A stretch of DNA of 64,000 nt from Rhodobacterales bacterium 32-67-9 (GCA_002280515.1 NCEA01000004.1:21539-85538), one strand, 5' to 3'; numbered from the stretch's first letter, positions 26,118 to 36,005 are shown. Numbers and translations are program-made. Notes: generated from the sequence alone by a model not told the origin.

Positions 26118-26732
26118 ATGATCCGGCTGGAGAAGGAGGACGGGCTTTGGCGGGTGGTGATCGCGCGCGAGGCGAAGGCGAATTCGCTGACCCGCGACAT
26201 GCTGACGGAACTGGCCGGGATCGCCGAGGCCGCGGGGCGCGAACCGGCGCGGGCATTGGTCCTGACCGGCGAGGGCAAGGTCTTTTCGGCCGGAGCCGAC
26301 CTTGACGAGGCGCGGGCCGGCCTTGCCACCGATCCGGTCTGGGAACGTCTGTCGGGCGCCATTGCGGGCCTGCCCTGCCTGACCATCGCGGCGCTGAACG
26401 GCACGCTCGCTGGCGGCGCCTTCGGCATGGTGCTTGCCTGCGACCTCAGGATCGCGGTCGCGGGCGCGAAGTTCTTCTACCCTGTCATGAAGCTCGGTTT
26501 CCTGCCGCAGCCGTCGGACCCGGCCCGGCTAGCCGCGCTGGTCGGGCCCGCCAGGGCGAAGATGATCCTGATGGCGGGGCAGAAGATCGGGGCCGACGAG
26601 GCACTGGCCTGGGGGCTCGTCGACCGGATCGTCGCGCCGGACGCACTTGCCGCGACTGTCGCGGCGCTGGTCGCCGACACGCTCGGCGCCACGGCCGCGC
26701 ACGCGGCGGGGATCAAGGCGCTTCTGCGCTGA
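26118..26732 (+). CDS. Enoyl-CoA hydratase/isomerase family protein, short form
   Basis: 204 aa. Crotonase fold: oxyanion-hole blocks LVLTGEGKVFSAGADLDEA (first glycine loop) and ALNGTLAGGAFGMVLACDLRIA (second), then KFFYPVMKLGFLPQP. The usual catalytic Glu positions of enoyl-CoA hydratase are not evident (FLPQPSDPARLAALVG instead of the L-P-G-x-G-G-T-Q-R block), and the protein ends about 50 residues earlier than the usual ~257 aa, missing the C-terminal helical lid. It may be an isomerase-like or non-classical member. GAAGG precedes the ATG at 26118. Convergent with the Gdx/SugE gene. Confidence 0.85.
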   Translation: MIRLEKEDGLWRVVIAREAKANSLTRDMLTELAGIAEAAGREPARALVLTGEGKVFSAGADLDEARAGLATDPVWERLSGAIAGLPCLTIAALNGTLAGGAFGMVLACDLRIAVAGAKFFYPVMKLGFLPQPSDPARLAALVGPARAKMILMAGQKIGADEALAWGLVDRIVAPDALAATVAALVADTLGATAAHAAGIKALLR

Positions 26733-26738
26733 GCCGGG

Positions 26739-27059
26739 TCAGTGGCCGGATACCAGTTTCAACCCGATGATCCCGACCAGGATGAGCCCGATGCAGGCCA
26801 GGCGCAGCAGGTCCGATGGCTCGTTGAAAAGGAGGATACCGAGGGCGACGGTCCCGAGGGTCCCGATGCCGGTCCAGACCGCATAGGCGGTGCCCATCGG
26901 CAGAGTCCGGAGCGCGAGCGCGAGAAAGACCATGCTGGCGACGATCGCGACAGAGGTCAGGACACTTGGCCACAGCCGCGTGAATCCTTCAGTATACTTA
27001 AGCCCAACCGCCCAGCCGACCTCCATAAGGCCGGCAATCAACAAATAGAACCAGGACAA
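26739..27059 (-). CDS. sugE: SMR-family exporter, Gdx/SugE type (guanidinium exporter)
   Basis: 106 aa with four transmembrane helices. Glu13 in [21 protein letters not shown] is the conserved SMR proton/substrate site, and the Gly-Trp-Ala-Val-Gly-Leu-Lys context is that of the Gdx (guanidinium/proton antiporter, formerly SugE) subtype rather than EmrE. It works as a dual-topology dimer in the inner membrane. The start is a TTG (27059) supported by GGAGG five bases upstream; no ATG is available in frame. I looked upstream for a guanidine riboswitch and see none. Single gene of a usually single-gene Gdx unit. Confidence 0.93.
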   Translation of the reverse strand: MSWFYLLIAGLMEVGWAVGLKYTEGFTRLWPSVLTSVAIVASMVFLALALRTLPMGTAYAVWTGIGTLGTVALGILLFNEPSDLLRLACIGLILVGIIGLKLVSGH

Positions 27060-27113
27060 TCTCGCCTCCGCAGCTGTCTGACCCGAGGACGCTACGCCGC
27101 CTGCGGGCGGCCT

Positions 27114-27428
27114 TCAATGCCGGTTCTTCGGCCGTCGCGGCCCTGGTACGCGCGACACGAAACCCGGCGGCCGTCCGGCGACCCAGCGGACGAAGGCTGC
27201 GATGCGGGGATGGGTGCGCAGCGCCTCGACCGTCGGGTAATCGCGGGCAAGTTCGGCTTCGGTCAGCGAGGCGTGGATCTCGGCATGGCAGATCGCGTGA
27301 AGCAATACCGTCTCGCCGCCCTTGCCGCCCTTCAGGCGTGGCACAAGGTGATGCCGGCTTTGCACGACATCGGGCGGAATCGGGCGCCCGCAAAGCGCGC
27401 AGATCGGATCGCTCTCGTCCGGATGCAA
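27114..27428 (-). CDS. HNH endonuclease-like protein
   Basis: 104 aa from the TTG start at 27428, which has GGGGGAAG upstream. HNH-type nuclease motif: zinc-like CALC (near residue 12), RHHLVPRLKGGKGG and LLHAICHAEIHASL, followed by a helical tail. This small variant occurs widely in Rhodobacterales without a partner methylase or toxin, so DNA-repair or unknown roles are possible. The frame is open to 27527 but that would overlap the start of the divergent mscS gene. A short GC hairpin (27096-27111) follows the stop. Confidence 0.75.
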   Translation of the reverse strand: MHPDESDPICALCGRPIPPDVVQSRHHLVPRLKGGKGGETVLLHAICHAEIHASLTEAELARDYPTVEALRTHPRIAAFVRWVAGRPPGFVSRVPGPRRPKNRH

Positions 27429-27501
27429 CGGGCTTCCCCCTTGTCTCCACGCGGCTTTCTTGCCAGAGGATGTGTCCAAAGAGCAAGCCCAAGGAAAGCC
27501 A

Positions 27502-28815
27502 ATGGACGGCCAGCCGGAAATCGTCACGAAGGCGCTCGCCTACGTTCAGGACGGATGGGATCTGGCACTCAGCTGGATGACAAGCCCAGCCGCGTGGTCG
27601 CAGTTCGCGCTGCTCGTCCTGTCGTGGGGGCTGTCGGTCTTTGTCTCGCGCCGCTTCGGGCCGCGTATCCAGGCGTTCGTCGGGCCGAAGGACGGCGCCC
27701 GGGGGCCGGTCGCGGCGCTGCGCCGTTTCGCATTGCGGTTCCTGCCCCTGCTCTTGCCGCTCTTGGCCTACGGGTTCACCGCGATCGGCGAGGCCTTCAC
27801 GCGCTCGGTCTTCGGGTCCGGCGCGGTGATCGCCTTCGGCAAGCGGGTCTTCCTGTTCCTTGCCGCCCGGATCTTCGCGACGAAGATCCTGCGCGATCCG
27901 TTCCTCAGGCTGCTCGCCCGCTACGTGCTGATCCCTGTCGCGGCGCTTTACGCGCTGGGCCTGACCGACGAGGCGGCGCTCTGGCTCGAAAGCCTGAAGG
28001 TCGAGCTGGGGAACATCACCGTCTCGATGGCCGCGCTGATCCGGGGCGCGATCGCCGGAAGCCTGCTCTTCTGGCTCGGGTCGTGGTCGAACCGGCAGAG
28101 CTCCGATTACATCAAGTCGCAGGAGGAACTGCGGCCGGCGACCCGCGAACTGGCCGCGAAGGCCGCAGAGATCGCGATCTTCGGCGTTGCCTTCCTGCTG
28201 CTGCTCAACATCATGGGGATCGACCTGACGACCGTCGCGGTCCTCGGCGGCGCGCTCGGTGTCGGGATCGGCCTCGGCCTCCAGCAGATCGCCGCGAATT
28301 TCATCTCGGGCATCATCTTGCTGATCGAGGGACAGACGACCGTCGGCGATTATGTGGAACTGGATGGCGGAGAGGCGGGGACCATCGTCAGGATGACCGC
28401 GCGGGCCTGTATCCTCGAAACCTTCGATGGCAAGTGGATCGTGGTGCCGAACGAGCATTTCATCACCACGCGGGTGGTGAACTTCTCCGATCAAGGCAGC
28501 GCCAACCGCTACGAGGTCGCGTTCTCGGTCAGCTACGACACCGATATCAACCTGGTGCCCGAAATCATCGCGACCGCCGTCGCGGCCCTTCCCTTCGTCC
28601 TCGCCAAGCCCGAGGCGCCGGATTGCGAGCTGAAGGGCTTCGGTGAATCGGGGATCGACTTCGTCGTTGAATACTGGGTCAACGGCATCGACGACGGGCG
28701 CAACAAATATGCCAGCCAGGTTCTGTTCGCCGTGTGGAACGCCCTCAAGGCTGCGGGAATCGAAATCCCCTACCCGCACCGCGTTGTCGAATTGAAGGGC
28801 GGATTGCCGAAATGA
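27502..28815 (+). CDS. Mechanosensitive ion channel, MscS family
   Basis: 437 aa. N-terminal transmembrane region (several helices, ~25-230), then the pore-lining TM3/beta-domain block TTVAVLGGALGVGIGLGLQQIAANFISGIILLIE, the diagnostic MscS motif, followed by the beta domain (VGDYVELDGGEAGTIVRMTARACILETFDGKWIVVPNEHFITTRVVNFS) and alpha/beta C-terminal domain. A tension-gated channel protecting from osmotic downshift. ATG 27502 is chosen because AGGA (27492-27495) lies 6 nt upstream; ATG 27460 is in frame but lacks this. Its TGA overlaps the ATG of the flavoprotein gene (28812-28815). Confidence 0.93.
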   Translation: MDGQPEIVTKALAYVQDGWDLALSWMTSPAAWSQFALLVLSWGLSVFVSRRFGPRIQAFVGPKDGARGPVAALRRFALRFLPLLLPLLAYGFTAIGEAFTRSVFGSGAVIAFGKRVFLFLAARIFATKILRDPFLRLLARYVLIPVAALYALGLTDEAALWLESLKVELGNITVSMAALIRGAIAGSLLFWLGSWSNRQSSDYIKSQEELRPATRELAAKAAEIAIFGVAFLLLLNIMGIDLTTVAVLGGALGVGIGLGLQQIAANFISGIILLIEGQTTVGDYVELDGGEAGTIVRMTARACILETFDGKWIVVPNEHFITTRVVNFSDQGSANRYEVAFSVSYDTDINLVPEIIATAVAALPFVLAKPEAPDCELKGFGESGIDFVVEYWVNGIDDGRNKYASQVLFAVWNALKAAGIEIPYPHRVVELKGGLPK

Positions 28816-29975
28816 CCGACGCGCTTGTCATCGGTGCCGGTCCTGCCGGGCTGATGGCGGCGGAGGCCTTGACCGCAGCCGGGCGGCAGGTGGTACTCTG
28901 CGAAGGCAAGCCTTCGCCGGCCCGCAAGTTCCTGATGGCCGGCAAGTCGGGCCTGAACCTGACCAAGGACGAACCGCTCGCGGATTTCTGCGGCCGCTAC
29001 GACGCGGACTGGCTGCGGCCCATCCTGGAGGCGTTCGGGCCGGAGGCCGTCATGGGCTGGGCGCGGGATCTTGGGCAGGAGGTGTTCACCGGATCATCGG
29101 GGCGGGTTTTCCCGGCGGCGATGAAGGCCTCGCCGCTGTTGCGGGCCTGGCTCGCGCGGCTCGGGCAGGCGGGTGTCCAACTGCGAACCCGTTGGCGCTG
29201 GGCGGGGTTCGAGGGCGACGGTTTCGCCTTCGACACACCAGAGGGGCGGCAGCTGATCCGCCCTCGGGTCACGGTTCTGGCGCTCGGGGGCGCAAGCTGG
29301 TCGCGGCTCGGCTCCGACGCGGCCTGGGTGCCGTGGCTTGGCGCGCGGGGCGTCGGGATCACCCCGTTCCAGCCGGCCAACATGGGCCTCCGGGTCGACT
29401 GGTCCGCCCAGATGCAGCGGTTCTTCGGCCAGCCGGTCAAAGGCGCCGCACTGATCGCGGGAGGGCAGGTCGAACGCGGAGAATTCGTGATCTCGGTGCG
29501 CGGGATCGAGGGCGGCGGCGTCTACGCGGTGTCGCGCGCGGTTCGTGGTGGCGCACCCCTCTATCTTGACCTCCTGCCGGGGCGCAGCCCGGTCGAGGTT
29601 GCGGGGCGGCTCGCGAAAGGGCCGGGCAAAGAGACGGTGGCGAACTGGTTGCGGAAGATGCTGAAGCTCGACCCGGCCCGGATCGCCCTCTTGCAGGAAT
29701 GGGGCCGGCCGCTGCCGAAGGGCGAGGCGCTGGCTCGCCTGATCAAGGCGCTGCCGGTGCGCCATTTCGGCCCGCGCCCGATTGACGAGGCGATCTCTTC
29801 CGCCGGCGGCATCTCGCGGGAAAGCCTGACCGAAGGGCTGGAACTGACGACACTGCCGGGCGTCTTCGCCGCCGGCGAGATGCTTGACTGGGAGGCGCCG
29901 ACGGGCGGCTATCTTCTAACTGCCTGCCTCGCGACCGGCCTCTGGGCCGGGCGGGCGGCGGCGGAACGGCGCTGA
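28812..29975 (+). CDS. FAD-dependent oxidoreductase, TIGR03862/HI0933-like flavoprotein
   Basis: 387 aa. N-terminal Rossmann FAD motif DALVIGAGPAGLMAAEAL, then LCEGKPSPARKFLMAGKSGLNLT and C-terminal GVFAAGEMLDWEAPTGGYLLTACLATGLWAG, typical of the TIGR03862 branch of the HI0933/YhiN family. The reaction is unknown. The start overlaps the mscS stop by 4 nt, so it is translationally coupled, a widespread but unexplained pairing in this group. The only other start in frame lies deep in mscS. Confidence 0.9.
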   Translation: MTDALVIGAGPAGLMAAEALTAAGRQVVLCEGKPSPARKFLMAGKSGLNLTKDEPLADFCGRYDADWLRPILEAFGPEAVMGWARDLGQEVFTGSSGRVFPAAMKASPLLRAWLARLGQAGVQLRTRWRWAGFEGDGFAFDTPEGRQLIRPRVTVLALGGASWSRLGSDAAWVPWLGARGVGITPFQPANMGLRVDWSAQMQRFFGQPVKGAALIAGGQVERGEFVISVRGIEGGGVYAVSRAVRGGAPLYLDLLPGRSPVEVAGRLAKGPGKETVANWLRKMLKLDPARIALLQEWGRPLPKGEALARLIKALPVRHFGPRPIDEAISSAGGISRESLTEGLELTTLPGVFAAGEMLDWEAPTGGYLLTACLATGLWAGRAAAERR

Positions 29976-30097
29976 CCGAAGTCGGACACGCGGCAGCGGG
30001 GCGCTGATCGGCGGTGGCAACCGATGTCCACGTCTCAAGACGCGGCCGGATGTGATAAGATCCTGACTTCGGAACAGCAGATCTGTCGGAGGAAAAC

Positions 30098-30361
30098 ATG
30101 AAGACTCTGATGCTTGCGATACCGTTGGTTTCCATCGTGGCGGCCTGCGAGACGCCCGAAGAACGCGCCGTCGGAACCGGCGCCCTTGCCGGCGCCGCGT
30201 TGGGCGCGGCGGTCGCCGATGACGGCGACCGCGCCGAAGGAGCGCTGATCGGCGGCGCGGCGGGCGCGGTTGTCGGCGGCCTGATTGGCCAGGCGCAGCA
30301 GCCGGGCGACTGCGTGTACCAGGACCGTTACGGCAACCGCTATGTCGCCGCCTGCCCGTAA
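30098..30361 (+). CDS. Small glycine-zipper lipoprotein
   Basis: 87 aa. Lipoprotein signal: MKTLMLAIPLVSIVAAC with lipobox VAAC (Cys17), then a glycine-zipper membrane-spanning region (GTGALAGAALGAAVADDGD...GALIGGAAGAVVGGLIG) typical of YMGG-like outer-membrane lipoproteins, and a short C-terminal tail with the motif CVYQDRYGNRYVAACP. GGAGGAAAAC precedes the ATG. Single gene with a 120-nt gap on each side. Confidence 0.8.
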   Translation: MKTLMLAIPLVSIVAACETPEERAVGTGALAGAALGAAVADDGDRAEGALIGGAAGAVVGGLIGQAQQPGDCVYQDRYGNRYVAACP

Positions 30362-30459
30362 GGCGCGCACCGCCGCAATTCGCGATTCACGCGGATCTGA
30401 CCCCGGTCCTTGTGGTTCGGGTTCCGCTGCCCGATGTCCCGGCGTGACCCAGCGGCGCC

Positions 30460-31047
30460 TCAGCGCGCCATGGCCCGGATATAGGCCGGCCGCTTGCGCA
30501 TCCGCTCAAGATAGCTCGTGAGCTTGTGCTCCACAATCGGGAACTTCGCCCCGAGCGCCCAATTGCCGCAATGGGTCAGGATGATGTCGGGCACCGTCAT
30601 GATGTCGCCCATCAGGAACGGTCCTTCGCCCATGCGGTGGACCAGCGTCTTCTGGCTGCGCTCGAATTCCCAGCGGAGCGTGTTCTTGATCGCGGCGTGG
30701 CGCAGTTCCTCGGGCAGGATGAAGCTGTGGCGCGCCGCCATCCATAGAGCAGCGTCGAATTCGTCGAGCAGGAACTGCGTGAGGCTGTCTTGCCGGGCGC
30801 GGTCAAGCGTGCCGGCCCGGTGGGTCAGTTTGCCGTGCTTGTCCGCGAGATACTGGATGATCGCCGTCGAATCGGTGATCGGTGTGCCGTCCTCGATCAG
30901 GACCGGAATCTTGCCGGCCGGATTGAAGGCGGTCACCCCTTCGGAGCGCGGCGGGGCCGGGACGTGGTCGTAGGCAGCCTCCAGTTCCTCCAGCATCCAA
31001 AGGACGCGCGCCGCGCGGCTCTTGACGGTTCCGATGACGGTATACAT
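30460..31047 (-). CDS. Glutathione S-transferase family protein
   Basis: 195 aa. N-terminal thioredoxin-like domain (MYTVIGTVKSRAARVLWMLEEL with PAGKIPVLIEDGTPITDSTAIIQYLADKHG) with the GSH-binding cis-Pro IPVL and E/D-S-T triad, and a C-terminal helical domain (~85-195) containing the N-capping-type motif MGDIMTVPDIILTHCGNWA. Substrate unknown. ATG 31047 has GGAG 7 nt upstream and gives the proper N-terminal strand; the open frame to 31083 is not needed. Same strand as, and 80 nt behind, holA. Confidence 0.9.
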   Translation of the reverse strand: MYTVIGTVKSRAARVLWMLEELEAAYDHVPAPPRSEGVTAFNPAGKIPVLIEDGTPITDSTAIIQYLADKHGKLTHRAGTLDRARQDSLTQFLLDEFDAALWMAARHSFILPEELRHAAIKNTLRWEFERSQKTLVHRMGEGPFLMGDIMTVPDIILTHCGNWALGAKFPIVEHKLTSYLERMRKRPAYIRAMAR

Positions 31048-31127
31048 GGACGGGCTCCGCTGAGGGTTGGCGCATGGAGCCACGCGGACGCTGCGGGCGC
31101 AAGTGGCGGATGCAGGGCCGGCGTGGT

Positions 31128-32150
31128 TCAGCGCCGGTTGAGCATCGCGAGGCGGATCAACGCCCGTTCCATCACCGCCATCGCCGGCGCGCGCGAGGCG
31201 GAGCGGAGCGTGAGATCGGTATCGGTGAGGATGCCGAGCGCGGTTTCCAGCCGATGCATGCCCCAGCTTTGCGCCTGCCGCAACATCCGGTCGCGACGCG
31301 GGCCGAAGACCGGCGGGCGCATCCGCGCGATTCCCTCGGCCGGTCCGCCGGGGGCCGAGGCCGCAGTATGGAGCGTCCGGAAATGGCGCATCGCGGCAAT
31401 AGAGAGCGAGACCGGGTTCACCCCCTGGCCTTCGAGCCGCCGCATCAACGGACCGACATCGCCCGAGCGCGCCTCGGCCACGGCATGAAGGACGTCGTCG
31501 ACCTCCGCCTCGATCGTCGAGGGGGCGCAGGCGGCGACATCGGCGGGGCTGAGCGGCGCGGCATCACCGAACTTGTAAAGCGCGATCTTCTCCACCGTCT
31601 GGCGGAAATCGCCGGGATCGAGGTCGCGGGCGAGGGCCAGAAGATCGGTCATCGCCTCGCGCCCGATCTCCTTCAGGCCGGCCCTGGTCAGCGTCGCCTC
31701 GATTTCCTCTCGGCTCGGCGGATCGTCGTAGATGCCGATGGCATATGCGTTCGGATGGTCTTCGAAAGCCTTTCTCAGGGCCGAGGATTTGCCGAGGCTG
31801 CCGGCCGTCACCACCAGCATCGCGTCGCCTTGCGTCCAGCCGGCAAGCGCGCCTTTCAGGACCGGGGCCGCCGCGTCGCCCGCCTCCTCGACGAAGGCGA
31901 CGCGCGGGCCGGGGAAGAACCCCTGCGCCCGCATAGCGTCGTCGACGAGCGCGGGGTCTTTCCTCAGATCGCCGCCGGGGATGCGGGTCAGGCGCATTTC
32001 CGCCTCTCCCTCGGGCCCGATCAGTGCCACGATCACCTCCTGTCGCTTCAGCGCCACCCGCATCGCGTCGGCGCCGAAGATCAGGAGGCCGGCGCGCTGA
32101 GGCTCCGGCGCCGCGAAAAACCGTGTCGCGGCCGCGCCGGCAAGCTTCAT
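31128..32150 (-). CDS. holA: DNA polymerase III subunit delta
   Basis: 340 aa. HolA is the delta subunit of the clamp loader, opening the beta clamp. Recognised from the N-terminal AAA+-like domain without a canonical P-loop (AGLLIFGADAMRVALKRQ and ALVDDAMRAQGFFPGPRVAFVEEAGD), the helical lid and the C-terminal collar domain ending LETALGILTDTDLTLRSASRAPAMAVMERALIRLA, a diagnostic ending. Start ATG at 32150 overlaps the lptE stop as ATGA, and the trio leuS-lptE-holA is a standard alphaproteobacterial operon. Confidence 0.94.
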   Translation of the reverse strand: MKLAGAAATRFFAAPEPQRAGLLIFGADAMRVALKRQEVIVALIGPEGEAEMRLTRIPGGDLRKDPALVDDAMRAQGFFPGPRVAFVEEAGDAAAPVLKGALAGWTQGDAMLVVTAGSLGKSSALRKAFEDHPNAYAIGIYDDPPSREEIEATLTRAGLKEIGREAMTDLLALARDLDPGDFRQTVEKIALYKFGDAAPLSPADVAACAPSTIEAEVDDVLHAVAEARSGDVGPLMRRLEGQGVNPVSLSIAAMRHFRTLHTAASAPGGPAEGIARMRPPVFGPRRDRMLRQAQSWGMHRLETALGILTDTDLTLRSASRAPAMAVMERALIRLAMLNRR

Positions 32151-32644
32151 GCGCCGTTCCACTCGGCCGAGGTCGCGATCAGCCGTGTGACGATCTGGTC
32201 CGCCAGAAGCCGCATCAGCCGGGCATGGGCATCGGCCTCGGACGCGGCCGTGGCCACCGATGTGCCGAAGGCCGAATAGGCGGTGAAGGAGGAGACCTTG
32301 CCGGAACTCAGCGCCGCGCCGGTGCCTTCGTCATGTAGAGTGAAGGCAATGGTTCCGATCACCTGATAGCGGTTGATCGTGTTGTCGGGTGCGATCGCCT
32401 GCCCCTCGGTCTTGGTCTCGATCCGGTAGGAGAGCCGGTACTCCGGCGCGCGGGTCCGTCCGAGCCGCTCCTCGAGCCGCGCGACGAGGTCGAAGCTGTC
32501 CTTGTCGGTGGGCGCATCGACCGTCACCCGGCCCAGAAGCCCCGCTGCCGGCCCGCCCGGCGCATAGGCCGGCGTGAATCCGCAGGCGGCCAGTGGCAGG
32601 GCCGCGAGAAGGTAAAGGATGGCGCGGCGGTCAGATGACGACAT
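32147..32644 (-). CDS. lptE: LPS assembly lipoprotein LptE
   Basis: 165 aa. Lipoprotein signal peptide with lipobox LAAC (Cys about residue 21) followed by [10 protein letters not shown], the normal LptE start; the mature part has the mixed alpha/beta LptE-like build with [13 protein letters not shown] and [24 protein letters not shown] at the end. It plugs the LptD barrel in the outer membrane. The first plausible start ATG (32644) lies 14 nt inside the leuS end. Low sequence conservation is normal for LptE; synteny with leuS and holA gives most of the certainty. Confidence 0.9.
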   Translation of the reverse strand: MSSSDRRAILYLLAALPLAACGFTPAYAPGGPAAGLLGRVTVDAPTDKDSFDLVARLEERLGRTRAPEYRLSYRIETKTEGQAIAPDNTINRYQVIGTIAFTLHDEGTGAALSSGKVSSFTAYSAFGTSVATAASEADAHARLMRLLADQIVTRLIATSAEWNGA

Positions 32645-35270
32645 TGACGATGCGGCCCGGTACGACGATGAGCTTTTTCGGCGCGGCGCCGGCAAGCGCC
32701 TTTGCCACAGCTTCGTCGGCCAGAACGAGCTTTTCAACCTCGGATGCGACCATGTCCTTCGGCACGCTGATTTCCGCGCGCCGTTTGCCGTTGATCTGGA
32801 TCGGCAGGATCACCTCGTCCTCGACCAGGAGCGCCGGATCAGCCTTCGGCCACGGCGCCACCGCCACCAGCCCCTCGCCACCGAGCATCGACCAGATGTC
32901 CTCCGCCAGATGTGGGACCATCGGCGACATGAGCTGGGCAAGCGTGCGCATCGCGATCCGTTTGGTCGCCGCCGAAGCGTCGGATTTCGCGAAGGTATTG
33001 GTGAATTCGTAGAGCTTGGCCACCGCCTTGTTGAAGGCAAATCCCTCGATCCCTGCCGTCACGTCGGCGATGGTGCGGTGCATGGATTTGACAAGCGCCT
33101 GATCCTGGGCCGTATCCGTTCCTCCCCGCACGTCGATCTCGGAGGCGAGGCGCCAGACCCGGGCGAGGTGTTTCTGCGTCGCATCGGCGCCCGAGGCCGT
33201 CCATTCCACGTCGCGTTCCGGCGGGCTGTCGGACATCACGAACCAGCGCGCGGTGTCGGCGCCGTAGCGGGCGATGATGTCCATCGGGTCGACGACGTTC
33301 TTCTTCGACTTCGACATCTTGATGACGGGCCCGATCTCGACCGGCGTGCCGTCGGCGAGCGTCGCGCCCTCGGCCGTGCGCGTCACCTCGTCCGGCGTGT
33401 GCCAGACCGGGCGGCCGTCCTTGCTGCGGGTCGCATAGGTCTCATGCGTCACCATGCCTTGGGTGAAGAGCGCGTCGAAGGGCTCGATCGCCTTCGCCGG
33501 CAGGTGGCCGCAGATATGCATCGCCCGGGCGAAGAAGCGCGAATACAGGAGATGCAGGATCGCATGCTCAATCCCGCCGATATACTGGTCGACGTTCATC
33601 CAGTAGTCGGCGTCCGCCATCACTGTCGGCGTCGCCGCGCGCGGCGCGGTGAAACGGGCGAAGTACCAGGACGAATCGACGAACGTGTCCATCGTGTCGG
33701 TCTCGCGCCGGGCATGTCCGCCGCAGGCCGGGCAGGCGCAGTCGCGCCATGTCGGGTGCCGGTCGAGCGGGTTGCCCGGCTGGTCGAAGCTCACGTCGTC
33801 GGGCAGGCGGATCGGCAGGTTCTCCTTCCGCTCCGGCACCACGCCGCAGGCGGCGCAGTGCACCACCGGGATCGGGCAGCCCCAGTAGCGCTGGCGGCTG
33901 ATGCCCCAGTCGCGCAGGCGGAACTTCGTCACGCCCTGCCCGTAGCCCGCCGCCTCGGCATGGGCGATGGCGGCGTCGATGGCTGCTTCGCCGGAACGCT
34001 CGACTGCAAAGCCTGTGATTTGGCCGACGGCTTCGCGCCAACGTTCGACGTCACTCGGCGGAAGGGATAGTTTAGAATTTCTTTCAAACCAGAGTTCCAA
34101 TGGTCGAGTGTAGCGCACCTTCTCGGACTTCTGCGGCACGAAAGGTTCCGCGCCGATGTCCCAGCCGCCGTCCAGCGGCAGGAAGGTATCGACGATGGGC
34201 AGCCCGTACTTGCGGCAGAAATCGTGGTCGCGCTGGTCATGGCCGGGGCAGCCGAAGATCGCGCCGGTGCCGTAGTCCATGAGGATGAAGTTCGCGATCC
34301 AGACCGGGATTTCCCAAGTGGGATCAATCGGATGGCGCACCTTCAGTCCGGTGTCGAAGCCAAGCTTCTCGGCCGTCTCGATGGCTTCTTCGGTGGTGCC
34401 GCCCTTCCGCGCCTCGGCGCAGAAGGCCGCGACCTCGGGCCGTTCGGCCTCCAGCGCCCGGGCCAGCGGGTGGTCCGGCGAGATGCCGAGGAACGAGGCC
34501 CCCATCAGCGTGTCGGGCCGCGTCGTATAGACCTCGATCCGGTCCATGCCGGCATGCGGCGCGGTCAGCGACCATCCCATCTGCAGGCCCCGGCTCTTGC
34601 CGATCCAGTTGGCCTGCATCAGCCGCACCTTCTCGGGCCAGTCCTTCAGCCCGTCGAGCGCCTCCAGAAGCTCGCCCGCGAAATCCGAGATGCGGAAGAA
34701 CCACTGCGTCAGTTCGCGCCGCTCCACCTCGGCGCCGGAGCGCCATCCCTTGCCGTCGATGACCTGTTCGTTCGCCAGCACGGTCATGTCGACCGGGTCC
34801 CAGTTCACCACCGCGTTCTTGCGGTAGACGAGGCCCTTGTCCATGAAGTCGATGAACATCGACTGCTGCTGGCCGTAGTACTCCGGATCGCAGGTGGCGA
34901 ATTCACGGGACCAGTCAATCGACAGGCCCAATGGCTTCATCTGCTCGCGCATCTGCGCGATGTTGCCGTAGGTCCAGTCCTTCGGATGGCCGCCCCGTTC
35001 CATCGCCGCGTTCTCGGCCGGCATCCCGAAGGCGTCCCAGCCCATCGGGTGCAGCACACTGAATCCACAGGACGACTTGTAGCGCGCCACCACGTCGCCC
35101 ATCGTGTAGTTGCGCACATGGCCGATATGGATGCGCCCGGAGGGGTAGGGGAACATCTCAAGCACATAGTACTTCGGCCGGGCCGGGTCGCGCCGGGCGG
35201 TGAAGCAGCCGGCCTTGTCCCAGGCCTCTTGCCATTTCGGTTCGATCTCGGCGGGGTCGTAACGCGACAT
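32631..35270 (-). CDS. leuS: Leucyl-tRNA synthetase
   Basis: 879 aa. Class Ia aminoacyl-tRNA synthetase: HIGH at residues 48-51 ([14 protein letters not shown]), KMSKS near residue 650 ([14 protein letters not shown]), the large editing (CP1) domain with the conserved T-rich and D-rich region, and the C-terminal anticodon-binding and tail domains. Full family length. Starts the leuS-lptE-holA operon; ATG 35270 has an adequate purine-rich upstream region. A reverse open frame covers much of it and is a shadow. Confidence 0.98.
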   Translation of the reverse strand: MSRYDPAEIEPKWQEAWDKAGCFTARRDPARPKYYVLEMFPYPSGRIHIGHVRNYTMGDVVARYKSSCGFSVLHPMGWDAFGMPAENAAMERGGHPKDWTYGNIAQMREQMKPLGLSIDWSREFATCDPEYYGQQQSMFIDFMDKGLVYRKNAVVNWDPVDMTVLANEQVIDGKGWRSGAEVERRELTQWFFRISDFAGELLEALDGLKDWPEKVRLMQANWIGKSRGLQMGWSLTAPHAGMDRIEVYTTRPDTLMGASFLGISPDHPLARALEAERPEVAAFCAEARKGGTTEEAIETAEKLGFDTGLKVRHPIDPTWEIPVWIANFILMDYGTGAIFGCPGHDQRDHDFCRKYGLPIVDTFLPLDGGWDIGAEPFVPQKSEKVRYTRPLELWFERNSKLSLPPSDVERWREAVGQITGFAVERSGEAAIDAAIAHAEAAGYGQGVTKFRLRDWGISRQRYWGCPIPVVHCAACGVVPERKENLPIRLPDDVSFDQPGNPLDRHPTWRDCACPACGGHARRETDTMDTFVDSSWYFARFTAPRAATPTVMADADYWMNVDQYIGGIEHAILHLLYSRFFARAMHICGHLPAKAIEPFDALFTQGMVTHETYATRSKDGRPVWHTPDEVTRTAEGATLADGTPVEIGPVIKMSKSKKNVVDPMDIIARYGADTARWFVMSDSPPERDVEWTASGADATQKHLARVWRLASEIDVRGGTDTAQDQALVKSMHRTIADVTAGIEGFAFNKAVAKLYEFTNTFAKSDASAATKRIAMRTLAQLMSPMVPHLAEDIWSMLGGEGLVAVAPWPKADPALLVEDEVILPIQINGKRRAEISVPKDMVASEVEKLVLADEAVAKALAGAAPKKLIVVPGRIVNVVI

Positions 35271-35342
35271 CTCATGTTCCTCGGCGCTTGGCCCGCCGGT
35301 TATACAAGCGCCGCGCGCGAGGTCCAGAGTTTCCCTCGCCCG

Positions 35343-35385
35343 TCTTCTGTTCTGAAATACCTCGGGGTCCGGGGCAGCGCCCCGG
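35343..35385 (-). repeat. Dispersed intergenic repeat, copy C
   Basis: On the minus strand: hairpin CCGGGGC-GCT-GCCCCGG (35369-35385) then ACCCCGAGGTATTTCAGAAC and AGAAG (35343-35368). It lies 33 nt behind the stop of the minus-strand DUF3576 gene, same orientation, as in the other copies. Confidence 0.75.
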
Positions 35386-35417
35386 TCGTGCCGCCACCGC
35401 CCGCCGGACGGTTGAGG

Positions 35418-36005
35418 TCAGAGCTTGCTGTCGCGGATCCTGAGCTGACGCGCGCGGGTCAGGATCGCATCCTCGACCGCCCGTGCGGTGGCCGGATCGA
35501 CCGGACCCGCCTTCGACATCAGCGCGACCTTCAGCGAGCGCGCGTCAAGTGCCGGGTCCTGCACGTAGATCGTCGCCCGGTAGGCGCGCCCGCCGCCCGG
35601 CGGCGTGCCAAAGCCGGTGACGATGACGCCGGAGAACGGATCGACCGACTGGATCGGCAGGAAATCAAGCACTTCGAGCGAGGCCTGCCAGAGATACTTG
35701 TTCACTTCGACGGTATTGTTGGGGTCGGTCGAATCCCTGAAGAGGTCGAAGAAGCGCGAGCGGTTCCGGTTGGCCGCGGCACTTTCGGTCCGCGACTTCG
35801 ACTTGGTCGCGAGCCCTTCGTTCGTCCCCCTCTGCCTGGCGAGGGCTTGCTGGCGCGCCTCTTCGGTCGCCACGACATCCTCGGACGTGGGGGGCGCTTT
35901 TCGCCGGAAAAGCCCGCTGTCGCCGGACCCGATGCCACCGCAGGAGGACAGTGTCGCCACAATCCCCGCGAGAATCGTCCCGCGCATCACGTTCCGGACT
36001 ATCAT
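35418..36005 (-). CDS. DUF3576 domain lipoprotein
   Basis: 195 aa. N-terminal signal with lipobox LSSC (Cys22), so a lipoprotein, probably outer-membrane. The mature part has a charged linker (~35-80) and the DUF3576 core (FFDLFRDSTDPNNTVEVNKYLWQASLEVLDFLPIQSVDPFSGVIVTGFGTPPG), which is known from Rhodobacterales and other alphaproteobacteria, with no assigned role. Upstream of leuS on the same strand, with the dispersed repeat between the two, which suggests its transcript ends before leuS. Confidence 0.9.
   Translation of the reverse strand: MIVRNVMRGTILAGIVATLSSCGGIGSGDSGLFRRKAPPTSEDVVATEEARQQALARQRGTNEGLATKSKSRTESAAANRNRSRFFDLFRDSTDPNNTVEVNKYLWQASLEVLDFLPIQSVDPFSGVIVTGFGTPPGGGRAYRATIYVQDPALDARSLKVALMSKAGPVDPATARAVEDAILTRARQLRIRDSKL

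Noticed and set aside
27060-27113. Guanidine riboswitch before the Gdx/SugE gene
   Set aside because: Looked for the ykkC core and for twin ACGR-loop hairpins (guanidine-II); only one GC hairpin (27096-27111) without an ACGR loop is present, better explained as the HNH gene terminator.
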